From contig NMRA01000630.1 in assembly GCA_002633005.1 (NCBI GenBank), positions 197,115 through 239,459 on the forward strand: DNA of 42,345 nt. Direction: 5' to 3'. The notes beneath the pieces were generated by a model. That model was given only the letters and a program-made list of their open reading frames with translations, was not told where the DNA came from and ran no database searches. Below, in pieces: positions 1 through 11,085 of the stretch (within the stretch, counting starts at the first letter, position 1; each line of letters starts with the position of its first letter). Both the position numbers and the translations under genes were made by a program. This DNA is from Phoronis australis (taxonomy: Eukaryota > Phoronida > Phoronidae).

Positions 1-491
1 CCGCACGTGCGCGGTCGGGGTTTGACTTGAGTTTAAAAACAAACGAAAAAATGGAACAGTGACATATTGTCAGTTCAATGAGATGGTGTCATTGTGGAAA
101 AAGATTTTATTTTCAACTTTTATAACCGATTTATGCGATCGTCCATTTTAGGCCGACTTGGGGGTCTAAATTGCACCATCTCTCTGTGAAATCAAAACGA
201 GGCAACGCTGTAAAAAAACGAGACGGTGCCGGACATTGAGTGCATTACAATGGAACAAAAATTGGTGTCATTTAATTCTCAGATTATGCTTCAAGTAAGA
301 TTCTATGAAATGTCCGATATTTAGGTTCCGTCCGATAATTAGGTACGCTATGTGTATATGTCACCTCTTTTTTCCAGTCGGATGCCTTTTCTTGGACTGA
401 CCAAATCAGGATCATCTTCTAACACTGCGCAAACTTGACTTCCCCTATCTCGTCATTAGCTAAGGGTGGTAGTAGTGGATGCGAGAATGAA
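1..491. other. 5' flank of the receptor-like gene, no gene seen
   Basis: No ORF of note and no recognisable core promoter were found ahead of the ATG at 492. The only open frame just upstream is an in-frame extension of exon 1 that starts at a TTG. The promoter or an untranslated first exon may lie here or outside the window. Confidence 0.4.
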
Positions 492-643
492 ATGGCTGAC
501 TTAAGTGTTCCTGTCCTTCTATTGATGATGCTAGCTGCTGCTTGTGTGACGCCTACAAGCTCTTCGACGTCATTTCTCGGAGTCATAGGTGCTGGGGAAC
601 TGATCTGCGGTGCCCCGGGATACGATGTCAGTAATTTAACAAG
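492..643 (+). CDS. M6PR: M6PR-like exon 1: signal peptide
   Basis: It starts at the first in-frame ATG (492), though the frame stays open upstream through a TTG. The hydrophobic core VPVLLLMMLAAACV is a clear signal peptide. The exon ends ...ACA AG before gtatgg, leaving two bases of an Arg codon that exon 2 completes with A. Confidence 0.8.
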
Positions 644-3600
644 GTATGGGTAAAAGGAATTTAGTGTTCTCTCCACGTGAAACATAACGCAGCTCAAATC
701 GGGAGATAGCTGTTATGAACTTTTTTCTGTAAGTGTTATTCGAACAGGATCGAAAATACAAATTGAAAAAAAATTGTCAGAAAAACGAAATCAGCTACTA
801 AAAACCACGAAAAACCTTGCATGGGAGGGGGGGCGAACCCCCTCCTGACCTACGCGCCTTGGATTCGCTCAAATCCTAAACCCCCCTTACTGAAAACGTA
901 GACTCTGCCACTGTACACTGCCACTTCACAATTACAAAATAAAAGTTTAGTCGTGTAATTATTAGGACATAACTGCCTGGAAATAATTTGTACAAATTTT
1001 CTCATTGGATAACAACATGGTTGTATTCTCAGATTCTTTGTTCCTGTGCTAAAGTGAGATTTACTTAGTTTTTAGAAATAGTTATGTGGATGGTTAGGCC
1101 AAATTTTTGTCTTGAGTCAAAATGAAAGAGACCCCTGGTTTATAGCCTATTTAAGCTAATTTTGGTCTCATACTATTTTAAAAACTTGTGCCCTAGTTTT
1201 ATTCGAATTCACAAATCCACTTAATCTCTAGCTGATATTACAAAGATTTGACTTTGATTTCAATTGTTGACAGCAACTGTCTCTCTCTCTCTCTCATTGA
1301 CTTATTCAGCAACTGTCTCTCTCTCTCTCATTGACTTATTCAGTAACTGTCTCTCTCTCTCTCTCATTGACTTATTCAGTAACTGACTCAACAGCTCATG
1401 ACATTGTTCTTATCGCATGTTTATGAATAATTTAGAACTATCTTGAAGCTGTCCAATCATTCTACGCGTTACAAAGTTCTAATCTTGCAAAATCATCTAA
1501 ACCATGGCTCTATGCCTAAATAAACTTAGAACTCTCTGTCCTGACCTCTGTTGGTTTGGGTCGTAATGCTGCCAACTATTAACACTCGCACATGAGTTCT
1601 ATTGGGTTACTGACCATACTTTTATGTACTTTTTAGAGCTGATTATTGGCAGTTCACTCACGCCGGACAATGCCTGGGCGACTCCTCCAAGTGCACGTAT
1701 ATGATGACGTTCTGTAAACCACTATTGGTGCCGTACGCAAACTGCACGAATGCCAGCGTGTGTCAGCAATCGGAGTCTGGAAATGTGACTGTGCTGGGGG
1801 CCTACACAGCCAACCCCTTCCATGTTGATCATGTTACAAGTGAGCTGATTTGTCTGTCTTCAGTTTACACCTTGAATAAAACACAATTCATAACAAGTGA
1901 AAAAATCTGCTGTTTGAAGTAAAGTTTTATCAATAATGGTTATGGCAACATGCATTTTATGTTTAAAAGTACGCTGTTTACTGCTCTAAAATTTTCTTGC
2001 TAAATCAGCTATGGATCCGTATACCATCGAAGAAACTATGTGTTAATGTTAGGCGACATAGCACTACAAAACTAAGTGTTAATGTTAGGCGACATAGCAC
2101 TACAAAACTAAGTGTTAATGTTAGGCGACATAGCACTACAAAACTATGTGTTAATGTTAGGCGACATAGCACTACAAACCTAAGTGTTGATTTAGGTGAC
2201 ATAGCACTACAAAACTGTTTCCTTACTGGGATGACAAGTGGTTGCTATACATATAAAGAGAAGTGTCTGACTGTTCCTCCTTAAGACCACTCTTGGCATG
2301 TAAAAATCCTCCGTGACATATCAACTTATTCAGCTTGACCTCAAGAAGTAACCAATTTATTGAGCCTGACTTCAAGACTTAACCAATTTATTGAGCCTGA
2401 CTTCAAGACTTAACCAATTTATTGAGCCTGACTTCAAGACTTAACCAATTTATTGAGCCTGACTTCAAGACTTAACCAATTTATTGAGCCTGACTTCAAG
2501 ACTTAACCAATTTATTGAGCTTGACTTCAAGACTTAACCAATTTTATTGAGCCTGACTTCAAGACTTAACCAATTTATTGAGCCTGATAACAGGAAGTAA
2601 CTGGCATTCAACTCTTTCCAACCTCTGAAATTTCATTCAATCTGACTCAGAATTGAACACAGTAGGACCACATTTGCAACGAGAGGTCGTTGAAATCAAA
2701 TCTTAGTCATAAATATTTATAGAATGAGGGTTACAGCACCTTGGTGTGGAGACTTGTTTAGATTTATGCGCAGACGTCTATAGTCCCGTCCACATACAGC
2801 CAACCCTAGAACAATTTGTTTTGAAAACTGCTGACAGAACTAGCTATAATGGAGAAACCAAAGACTAATCCGATATTTTCTTATTGTGGACAGAAGTTCT
2901 TCTCTGAGATCAAAAATCGTTAAATTATCAAACTAAAATCTTCCACCTCAGTTTTAAACGATTTATATACATGTAATGGTTTTGACGTCTGGTTTTCATG
3001 ATTTCGATCAAGCCAAATAATTTACAACGAAACTGAAATTTTGTGAAAACTGCGAGCAAGAACACAGTAATGACTACAAACATCTTGTCTTAAATATCCA
3101 TGGTGTGAATTTCAGATGGCTTTGTGGCAACCTTTCCCAACGGCTCGACTTACACAAACTCCGATGGCAAACCATGTAATACAAGTGTGCTTATCAACTT
3201 AGAGTGTAACTCCACAGCACTTTGGATACCGACCATCAAGAAGGATGTTATCATGCCCTCTATTGTCCCAGTTCCCGTTGAAGTTCTTTATCAACCGTCT
3301 AATTGTGTGGTATGACTTTACCTTCTCCGTTACTGGAGATTTCTATTTTATATCAGTCAGGTCTGTAGACGAGGCTGCTGGGTCTAATCTCTGGATTTGG
3401 ACTTGATTCAGATGCAAACGCGAAGCTAACCAATCAAGCGGCATAATTCGAGTACAAATATATAGGTTTACTCAAAGCTCACCTAGCCATTGGTCAATTT
3501 TCAAGTCAAGTTCAGAGATTTGACCCCAGGCACTGTCTTCTGGCCAGAAAAGCAAGACCACACAAAATCGCACAAAATCACATGACTGAAAGGTGTTTCT

Positions 3601-6102
3601 CGAAACCTTACTAGTGTAACCTAGCAACATAGTGGCCATTGAAGTGATTGGGTGGTGAGTTTGGAATACAGAATTACGGGAAGGAATTGATAAATTATGG
3701 GATAGATTTTACTGTTTTCATTTCATATTCAAATTTGTATTGCTGCAAGTGCAGGCTATTGTCTTGAGTCTACAGAACGCGGCCAAGATGAATACTTGTT
3801 TGTCCAGAAATGCATAAACATTGCTCAATTTAGCACACAAGGAGGACGTATGAAAGTTCATTTTGTTAAAAATTCCACAAAATGTTGAGGAAAGTCTTGA
3901 TTTTGCCACTGCCATAATTCGGACTGAACAGCTGTACGGTACAAGGCAATAATTTGTAAAATTTTGAGCATTTTAAAATACCAGTGTTCTCCACAACTGG
4001 AAACCTGAATGTGTTGGATGCCATCAAAATGGCTGAAAGTGAGTTTTGTGTAGAGCTCATTCACATGGTTTACAACCCAACTGACATTTATTCAATGTCG
4101 ATGGGATGTGGCCAGTTGTTCTAAAGACTGCTATAAATCCTTGAGAAAATGTAATGTTTATAATTATTTTTGTGGTAAATTGAGGAGAGATTACATCGTT
4201 GTAGCACACACACAATTTGCAGTTCTATGAGTATTTAACAATTTCATAAGTTTGCTTGTCTCAGTTCTTTGTCTTTTATTCCAGTATATAATAAAGTTCA
4301 GTTACGCGGGCGCTTGTCACAAGTTGACCCCGGCAGACGTGGTTAGCGTGCTGAGTCCAGGATCCGTGATGCTCATCATGTGAGTAATAACAGTCATATT
4401 AACATGTACGTCTTCGAAGGGAGTTAAGTAATACCTGATAAGTCAAATGCTTCTAAGCCCTCGCAAGTTGTCTTTTGAAGACAGTCATTGTAATATACAC
4501 CTGAAATTCACCCTCGTGTTCATATAAGTTGACATTGGTCATCTGGAGCCACATGAGGATCATGGGCAATGTGAAGATTATAGCCACAGCACCTGTTCAT
4601 AAATACCTTGTCAACTGCTTCACTGACTTGTCTTCTCTAAAATTTGTTCTCGTGAGCAGTCCCTCTCACCTTTTTACATATAGTGATTTCATGTAACAGT
4701 CCATAGTTTAAAACACTTTAATAGACTTTGATTGTTAGTAGTTGATGATCTCTGTGTTTTGACTCCACACTATAATGTCAATAGGTTCTGTCTCTTTCTA
4801 GCCACGGAAAATCCCTTTTGACAGAATTGAGTGAACTTTAAGTATAACTAAGTGTGAGAAACATTTCTATTTACAGTTTCTTTGTCTCCTTGGCGGTATA
4901 TTTCTTGTGTGGAATAATAGTCAATTTGTTGCGTGGTGAACGAGGTGTTAGTATTCTTCCCAACTCGGAATTTTGGAGAATGCTGCCAGACTGGATAAAG
5001 GTAAAGAAGAGACATTGCAGTCACTTCGTATATATATAAATATGTATATAACTGAACAGATATTTAAGTAACTACATATCTATTGATAAGTGAATACATT
5101 TAGTTCATTAGATATCTTTAGATAAGAGTATAGACATTCATGTCACTGGACATCTATAGATATGTGAATAGGTGTTCAGTCTATTGGATACTGTTGAAAA
5201 CTCGACTAGACTTTAACCAGCGAACCAGTATGAAGCTTGCAAACAAAAAGTCTAGTCGTGTTTTCAATGAAGTTTGTGTAAACCTATGCTACCGAACTAT
5301 ACTGATAAATTGGATATCTGTTCATAGTAGAATATACATTCAGGCCACTAGACAGGCATAGCTAGATGGATAACTGAACAGACATTCAGGTCATTAGATA
5401 TCAATAGATATTACTGGACATAATGGTAACTGAACAAAAGTTTGTGTCAATAGCTCTTATATCTCTTGATATGTGAAGAGATACATGTATCCACGCCCCT
5501 TGATATACTTGGGTTCATACAACTGAACAGACAATCAGTTCTGTCGATGTCTCGAGATTCCTTTTAAAACTCATGTTCTCATCATCAGATATTTGATGTG
5601 AGAGTCATCTTATTAGATGTTCATATCACCCAAACTCTTGATATCTAAACATTTGTCACTGGTTATCATGTTCATCCATATGTTTGTTTCTAATCATTCT
5701 GGCTTCTTTGACATTCAATTTGAAGTTTGTTACAAAGTCAGAAATATTTTGGGCATCAGTTTTGGATATTTTAGTCATGAAGCATTATATTAGCTGCTAG
5801 GGAACTTATCATGACCCTCCAAAGTAGGAGCATTATTATCGGTTTCGTTGGACTGCAGTTGGTGATTGCCATCACGCTGTCTTGCATTTTTCCAGTTTCG
5901 TGTATGTTACTTCTTTTAAAAATTAAAAGATCTTAATGCCGTAAGACGTTAAGAATGTAAATATCCTGGTGTTATTTTTTGTTTATTTGTTAATGTCGTT
6001 ATGGTTTAAGTAAACAGAAGGTTCTCTTTACAGGCGGGCTGTGAGTTCACATTCCAATGTCAATGTGTCAAAGAATCTGGAAGTAGCTATGACAGTATAT
6101 AG
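492..6102 (+). CDS. M6PR: Cation-dependent mannose-6-phosphate receptor-like type I membrane protein (six exons)
   Basis: Six exons join as 492-643, 1637-1839, 3116-3309, 4285-4379, 4877-5000 and 6034-6102. All five introns are GT-AG and the phases match (2,1,0,2,0), giving 837 nt or 278 residues; vertebrate M6PR is about the same length. Seen: a signal peptide (1 to about 22), a Cys-rich lumenal MRH domain (about 50-195) with several N-glycosylation sites, one membrane span (about 210-233), then a juxtamembrane stretch with FW..L and GC.F, and a C-terminal YDSI. Order, length and juxtamembrane motifs match M6PR, which carries lysosomal enzymes from the Golgi to endosomes. By motif spacing the ligand Gln, Glu and Tyr appear conserved, but the binding Arg position seems to be Thr. 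An M6PR-domain paralogue with altered or no Man-6-P binding is therefore possible. YDSI fits the YxxPhi adaptor-binding signal. Confidence 0.85.
823..847. repeat. GC-rich short hairpin in intron 1
   Basis: A G-run followed by GCGAA and a C-run (GGGAGGGGGGGCGAACCCCC) can fold back on itself. It looks like part of an old dispersed repeat within intron 1 (644-1636). No coding signal is seen around it. Confidence 0.4.
1271..1390. repeat. Minisatellite of 34-36 bp with a CT core, intron 1
   Basis: Three full units start at 1271, 1307 and 1341, and a partial unit starts at 1377. Each begins CAG(C/T)AACTGT, continues as a CT run and ends CATTGACTTATT. Unit length varies only through the CT tract. 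Nothing else recognisable lies in intron 1. Confidence 0.85.
1637..1839 (+). CDS. M6PR: M6PR-like exon 2: first half of the MRH domain
   Basis: The acceptor is ttttag and the donor gtgagc. The exon covers residues 51-118 and carries five cysteines, including QCLGDSSKC and the C..C pair around NCTNASVC. Sequons NCT, NAS and NVT are present. The Gln in VCQQ lies where M6P receptors keep their ligand-contacting Gln, before a conserved V.G turn. It ends in phase 1. Confidence 0.8.
2036..2215. repeat. 36-bp minisatellite, five copies, intron 2
   Basis: Units start at 2036, 2072, 2108, 2144 and 2180, built on GTTAATGTTAGGCGACATAG followed by CACTACAAAA. The first four are nearly identical and the fifth has decayed. 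Because 36 is divisible by 3, open frames run through it on both strands; they are not genes. Confidence 0.9.
2331..2605. repeat. 31-bp minisatellite, about eight copies, intron 2
   Basis: Units start about every 31 bp from 2331 (2362, 2393, 2424, 2455, 2486, 2517, 2549). The core is GAGCCTGACTTCAAGACTTA followed by ACCAATTTATT. Central copies are identical and edge copies are diverged, as expected of unequal exchange. There are no spacers between units. Confidence 0.9.
3116..3309 (+). CDS. M6PR: M6PR-like exon 3: second half of the MRH domain
   Basis: The acceptor is atttcag and the donor gtatga. It covers residues 118-183. The segment CNTSVLINLEC matches the MRH strand that normally holds the ligand Arg eight residues before its second Cys; here that position reads Thr. 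A Glu eight residues before the Cys of NCVY keeps the expected ligand Glu spacing. Sequons NGS, NTS and NST are present. Confidence 0.8.
3310..4284. other. Intron 3 of the M6PR-like gene, no feature seen
   Basis: AT-rich intron sequence. Short minus-strand open frames around 3718-4064 overlap each other, match no family known to me and have no splice context. Confidence 0.6.
4285..4379 (+). CDS. M6PR: M6PR-like exon 4: end of MRH domain and start of membrane span
   Basis: The acceptor is ttccag and the donor gtgagt. The exon opens with YIIKFSYAGAC, the closing Tyr and Cys of the MRH fold. It ends LSPGSVMLI, which resembles the segment entering the membrane in M6PR. Two bases of an Ile codon are carried into exon 5. 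Confidence 0.82.
4380..4876. other. Intron 4 of the M6PR-like gene, no feature seen
   Basis: Intron bounded by gtgagt and tttacag. No repeat or ORF of note was seen inside it. Confidence 0.6.
4877..5000 (+). CDS. M6PR: M6PR-like exon 5: transmembrane span and juxtamembrane tail
   Basis: The acceptor is tttacag and the donor gtaaag, phase 0. It encodes the membrane span FFVSLAVYFLCGIIVNLL, followed by a basic RGERG stop-transfer. Then comes a P...FW..L.. motif typical of the cytosolic juxtamembrane region of M6PR-family proteins. Confidence 0.85.
5035..5540. repeat. Degenerate AT-rich tandem repeat, intron 5
   Basis: Loose repeats of roughly 40-55 bp are built on GAACAGA.ATTCA, TC.(A/C)TAGATATC and TAGATA.GTGAATA. 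They are much more diverged than the intron 2 minisatellites. Intron 5 runs 5001-6033. Confidence 0.55.
6034..6102 (+). CDS. M6PR: M6PR-like exon 6: cytosolic tail ending in YDSI
   Basis: It follows tttacag in phase 0 and encodes 22 residues beginning AGCEF, the GC.F motif of the family, with further cysteines. It ends YDSI before TAG (6100-6102), a tyrosine-based sorting signal of YxxPhi form. The stop lies inside the first copy of a 72-bp tandem duplication. Confidence 0.8.
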   Translation, partial: AGCEFTFQCQCVKESGSSYDSI

Positions 6103-6232
6103 CACTCTTAAAGAAATGAAAGACGCACACTGCTGGTTTGGATATCACCCTATTGTGTCTATGACAGTATATAGCACTCTTAAAGAAATGAAAGACGCAC
6201 ACTGCTGGTTTGGATATCACCCTATTGTGTCT
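6089..6232. repeat. Exact 72-bp tandem duplication across the M6PR-like stop codon
   Basis: Copy one is 6089-6160 and copy two 6161-6232, apparently identical. Copy one contains the last codons (GAC AGT ATA TAG); copy two lies in the 3' UTR. The unit is a multiple of 3, so a readthrough frame would repeat. The identity suggests a recent event. Confidence 0.9.
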
Positions 6233-7630
6233 TCTTAAAACAAGTCCATTTTAAAGTGCCATTACGATTTCATTGGAGTTACATATTGTTTCACATAGCC
6301 AGTGGCCAGGTCATTCCTTTCAACAAAATGTATTATACTCAAAATGTATTATATTCGACTATTTATTAAAAGAACCTTAAATGCCCTTTCAGACATAGTG
6401 CAAATCATCTCTAAATCCGTTGAAACACAAATACTTGTCATCCCCCAAAAAAGTTCAGAGCAAATTTGAAAATGCATTTCAAAGTTTGGTAGCATGACTA
6501 ACGTTTTGGCCGAGTTTGTTGAACTCACACTCAAACTCTGTCCAATCAGGAGCTCATAATGTCAAACAACTTTGTGACTTGGACCAATGGTATCTTGATT
6601 TCTTAGCAGGAGTGCTAAACGTGCAATGGTGTCTACTTAATGAATGAAATGAACTAAATGTCTTTTCATGTTCCTTTAATTGTCCACCAGTACTAGTGAG
6701 GACATCTCTACTAGAGTTTTATCATGGTGTGGATCACTTGCACCTATTGTGGAGACCACATTGGTGTGAGCACAAAAGATGCTTACATGTAGATATCGTC
6801 TCCTAGTCCGAATTACTACATCTCTCTTCTTTGCTTATTGTTATTTTGTGAAACAAGTTACGACTGTGATCATAAGGGTTAGGATGAGGAGTTGTAAATA
6901 TGTGCAATTTAAAGCAGAAATATTCATTAGTGACTTTCCATTTGAAGGCAAATATCTGTCTCTGAAGGCACCTGCAAATACTTTCAATTTGCAGAATGCA
7001 GAATCTGTTCCTCAAAATTGAACGTGTTCAAAATAAGTGCTGAAATGACACTGAGGCAAACTAACTTTATTTGATGGTTTATTGTTGTGAGCGGAGCAGG
7101 TTAGATAATGAAAGATGGCTGTATTGTCAAGTTCACAACTGGCTGTCTATCTCTCATTTGCATGTTGGGGTGAACGCACTGATGAATGTTTTTGCTAAGT
7201 TATGAATTGTCTGATGAAGTAAAATATTATAAATGAGGACGTCAGCATAGCATAATAGATTTATATAAGTAATTTCGGATGCGTTGCAGGAATGGCTTTG
7301 TTAGAAGTTTTGCAAGATCACCTAAGGACTGTCGAGTCACTTCGCGAGTAAGCTCACGATCTGGTGGCGTAGGGATACTAGTAAAATGTCTGTACTTACT
7401 GGTTGAACAAGGAATGCTACTAGGTGTACTAAGTCCAAATGACTTCCCATTTGGAAACCCGTGTTGTAGGAAGTTACATACGGACATTTCCTATTGAGAA
7501 CTAATAGCATAAAATTTATGACTAATGGCCGCTGCAACAACAAACTAAAGTCGATTCATTCATAATTTCATGCTTTCTCAATAGAACACGCTTGTAAGTA
7601 AAGCAGCACATGGTCGTCCATACTTTTCCA
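6233..7630. other. 3' UTR and intergenic DNA
   Basis: An ATTAAA-type polyadenylation signal lies near 6364. Open frames at 6349-6534, 6779-7021 and 7242-7543 overlap on opposite strands and match nothing I recognise. Confidence 0.4.
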
Positions 7631-7745
7631 ACTCCGTAGACGCGAGAACCTCGCGAAAGCTGAAGTTCACACATGACTTTTCGAGATACTGCCATGTATT
7701 ACAAGCGAAGCACGTGATCACACGGACTGCGTTTGCGAGATTCTT
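7631..7745. repeat. Dispersed repeat, copy 1 (pairs with 9573-9690)
   Basis: It shares ordered blocks with 9573-9690: CGTAGACG, CGCGA, AGATA(C/T)TGCCAT, AAGCGAAGCACGTGA and AGATTCTTG. The blocks are separated by diverged stretches. The shared CACGTG is an E-box. The family is unknown. Confidence 0.5.
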
Positions 7746-8747
7746 GTGTCAAAGAGCTCCACCCACACCATGTGCGTTAATCAAGTAACCATTCTTCCAC
7801 TGAACCACTTCTAGATCCGCCACAGATAGCTCTGTCATGGGAGGGTATGAGAAATTTATGCGTGTCCATGTCGTTGTATTTTACCAAATGTACGTAGTTA
7901 CATTGTAACTGTTGACTGGCCGGTGCATTTTGTTTTATCAGTGTCCTTACAGCGGCTGCGATATTGGGGCCTGCATCGTCTGGCGTCTGTGTAAATGAAT
8001 CAAGCTTGTCATCGCATCGACGACACTGACATGCAGACTTGTTTCTTACATTTTTGTTTAAGCTTGTTTTAATTTAAAGCTTGTTTGGCTGCGTAACTTA
8101 TGACTGTCAGAGGTGGTGGTTTCTATACCTACATGTACATTCAAAAACAGGGTGACAGCTTGCATGGTATTGGTAGGTTGAGGTTGTTTATATTGTATGT
8201 TAAAATGTCAGTTAAAAGACTGCTGATTTATTGTAAACAGATCTATACCGCTGCATATCTATTATGAATATAATTGTTTTAAGAGTTTAATAGACGTAGT
8301 TATTATTTAGGGGTTCCATATCGTCAAGCGTTATGGACGGTTGCGCTCGAACCCACTAACCGGCACCTGAGGTTAACCTACGTATCGATTCAGTGAGTCG
8401 ACAGACTACAACCAGTTCATTTTGGACTAGTTAACAGTTTACGCTCTTCCAAAACACAAACACGAGAAATTTTTCTCTCGTGGTAAAGACCTGTGTTATG
8501 CCATGTTGATGTCCGCTGGCTAACGGCAACAAAATGTTGCAATCTCACTGCACGCGACACGTATGCTGCGCTGGTATTAGTTCGTTTAGTTGTGAATGCG
8601 TAGCTTTGATGCTACATGTACATCTACATGTATCGGGCTAGTCTGCTCACGTGCCTTTCCACTGAAGGAAAGTGAATATGGTCAGAAACTTCGGCTTTCT
8701 CGAAGCCGCCGACTGCGCGTTGGAGGCTGGATCGAGGCTATAATTCC

Positions 8748-9003
8748 CAGGGTACATTTCCAAGATACTGACTTTGTTAATTTTTTACTTAAGCCTATAA
8801 GATTTGTCTCACCTTTCACACTTTGAAACTTCCACATCCGGTAAGATAGTCAAAATTATGATAAAACTTAAATAAAAAATCTTCAGTCGAACTTAAGATA
8901 TCTTTCTTAAAAAGGATTTGAGACAAATTTAACTTTTATCTTAAAAATGACTGAAATTTAAGATTTGTCTTACGTAAGTCAATTTCTTCAGAACGGGCCC
9001 CTG
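8748..9003. mobile_element. MITE-like element with imperfect terminal inverted repeats
   Basis: The left end (CCAGGGTACATTTCC...TGACTT) is the imperfect inverse of the right end (AAGTCAATTTCTTCAG...CCCCTGG). The interior is AT-rich, with TTAAGAT and TTTGTCT motifs on both strands and no ORF. At about 256 bp it fits a non-autonomous DNA transposon. No clear target duplication was identified. Confidence 0.5.
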
Positions 9004-9572
9004 GTCTCTTTATCAACGTGTCGTCCGGAAGTCGTGTGAAGAAATTAACTAATTAAAATTCATTTCTTTAGGGTTAGTTTGGACAAAAGTGAGTGATATT
9101 TAGTTTGCCCCTTCGTTTGATTGAAGATCGTGGAACTGTATTCCGGCAAGCTGAGACCAGGCCGAAAGTTGGACATCGAAACAAGCTGTTGAAGTTGCCT
9201 AGCTTAATTGTTTGCTATTGTTTGTGACGGCTCAGTATAACGAACGTTGATTATTACTCAGGCCGCATTTGTCAGAGACAATTAATATCGACATTTATCG
9301 TGTAACATGTAATGTGGTGAACGAAATGATGACGTCACTCAAAAAACTTTTGTTGCTGATTGACGACATTGTCATTAATTAGTACCAATCGTGTCCACAT
9401 AATTTTCTCGAAAGCACTGATTAAATGGAAATGCACATATCACCCACGTTGTTTAGAAGCTTGGATCAAGGGTGGGGGTTTGCGCTACCTAGGGAATGAG
9501 GACGAACATTTGTGATGGCAATGAGGGTAAAACATGGTGATTATTGAACACTAATCCCAGTGGTGCGCCCCG

Positions 9573-9690
9573 TAGACGAACGACAAAACCGCGAGAAATA
9601 GCAAGATCACATGAACCGCATTACGCGAGATATTGCCATTTAAAGCGAAGCACGTGACCGCACCAGCTAACTTCAAGAGATTCTTGCATC
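9573..9690. repeat. Dispersed repeat, copy 2 (pairs with 7631-7745)
   Basis: Same orientation as copy 1, with the longest shared block AAGCGAAGCACGTGA. The interval 9691-10457 shows no other recognisable feature. Confidence 0.5.
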
Positions 9691-10457
9691 TACGTTACCC
9701 TGGATTGCTCGAACAAAGCAGTCTCTCTGAATGAGGGTCACAGAATCGCGGCTGTTGGGGTTTCGCCGCGCATGCGTGAGGGTTGTTTGCATTCATTTTT
9801 GTACACGCTATGGAATTTTACTGTCATTAAAACTTTTCACAACTTCGCCGTTTTCGTCAGAATTTGTGTCCCACTTATTTAAAAATATCCACTGGCCATG
9901 ATCGTCATTGGTAGACCAATCAAAAAGTGGATGACAGAATTCTACACCAGGCTCAAATGCACATAGAGTCTTGGTTCAACACTAACGGTTTCGCAATGGG
10001 TGACTGGCTGAATAATTTCTGCAAATCATGAGCGACAGCTTAAATGTACTGAAATTCAGTATACCAGAAAATTATATTATGACCATAATTAGTGAACTAT
10101 GCATGTATATTTCAATTGTACTAGTATCTGTGCTTTGTACTTTTAGGTATTTTGATATTTTTGTGCTATGAGCCAGAGGCCTTCAAGTTCAATAAAATTA
10201 TTGTTTCGAAATTCATTAAAAATCAATTTCACAGAAAGTGCATCAATTAAAACGTGAAAACGCTTTTCCCGAAAAACTGTTTTTTTAATCGTGCAAAGAT
10301 ATTCGGAAACTGGGTCAGTTAATGGCGAGCAAGAGATACAGTATGTCCACGAGACGCGAGGGATAGTGTAGCGGGGGGGATGCGTCCGCGAGAGGGGAAG
10401 AACGTGCGCGTAAAATAGAGCTTGGTGTGCACGTAGGCCACAAATTCAATAAAGGAA

Positions 10458-10751
10458 ATGACAAACATTTTTGGAATGCTCTCAGAACACCACCAGTCGT
10501 TTTTCGTTTCCGCAAATCGCTTTATTCATTTCCAAAAAGCACTCATGGACGCTTTGGGTGATGAGTGCTCTATTGAAATCACCGGTACTTTATGTATAGT
10601 AGCTGCAAAAGAAAAAAGTAAACAGTCAATTGAAAGTACCCACGAATATTTTCCTACAGCTTATGATTCATGTCGGACTGACGATTACAACTATTCAAAC
10701 TCGTGTAAAGGTGGGCAGGATGGAGATGACATGTCATTGAACAATCGGTAG
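10458..10751 (+). CDS. Hypothetical 97-residue ORF
   Basis: An ATG-initiated frame of 98 codons ends with TAG at 10749. The product is hydrophilic, without signal peptide, membrane span or recognised motif; the last third is rich in Asp, Asn and Ser. It lies about 330 bp upstream of the GPCR start on the same strand and ends before that gene's TATA box, so it is probably not part of it. No family was recognised and it may be chance. Confidence 0.2.
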   Translation: MTNIFGMLSEHHQSFFVSANRFIHFQKALMDALGDECSIEITGTLCIVAAKEKSKQSIESTHEYFPTAYDSCRTDDYNYSNSCKGGQDGDDMSLNNR

Positions 10752-10966
10752 AATTGGTCAATTGTATTACACAGCCACGTGCACACAGTACTTTCTCGTG
10801 CCAACATTTACTGACAAAGGGAATAATTCTCATTAATTGAAGTAGCTGATTGGTTGAATGGTTTGCACGCGCGGTGGCTAATAAACAAATTGATTGGGTT
10901 AGCTGGACTACTCAGTGAAACGAAGACCGATGCTGCTAACGAGCAACATTTCCGGTAACCAACACC

Positions 10967-10974
10967 TATATATA
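10967..10974 (+). promoter_or_regulatory. TATA box of the GPCR gene
   Basis: TATATATA lies about 120 bp upstream of the GPCR ATG. Transcription would start near 10998-11005, leaving a short 5' UTR, which suits an intronless gene. Confidence 0.5.
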
Positions 10975-11085
10975 CTTAACCCTTCTATGCCGTACCTTTA
11001 TTGTATCTGAGCGAACACTTTACAAAACCTTTTTGAACGTCGATGTATCTTTCAATAGTTTCTCATTTCTGCGAGTGACATTTCG

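Noticed and set aside
1997-2284. Repetitive ORFs on both strands
   Set aside because: They arise from a 36-bp minisatellite, a multiple of 3, inside intron 2 of the M6PR-like gene.
2331-2605. CRISPR-like array of 31-bp direct repeats
   Set aside because: The units are contiguous with no unique spacers and lie in an animal intron; it is a minisatellite.
7242-7543. Overlapping ORFs on both strands
   Set aside because: Mutually overlapping frames without motifs; none could be preferred.
8330-8400. tRNA-like B-box (GGGTTCGAGC on minus)
   Set aside because: No convincing A-box spacing, cloverleaf or acceptor stem could be drawn. A SINE remains possible but is not supported.
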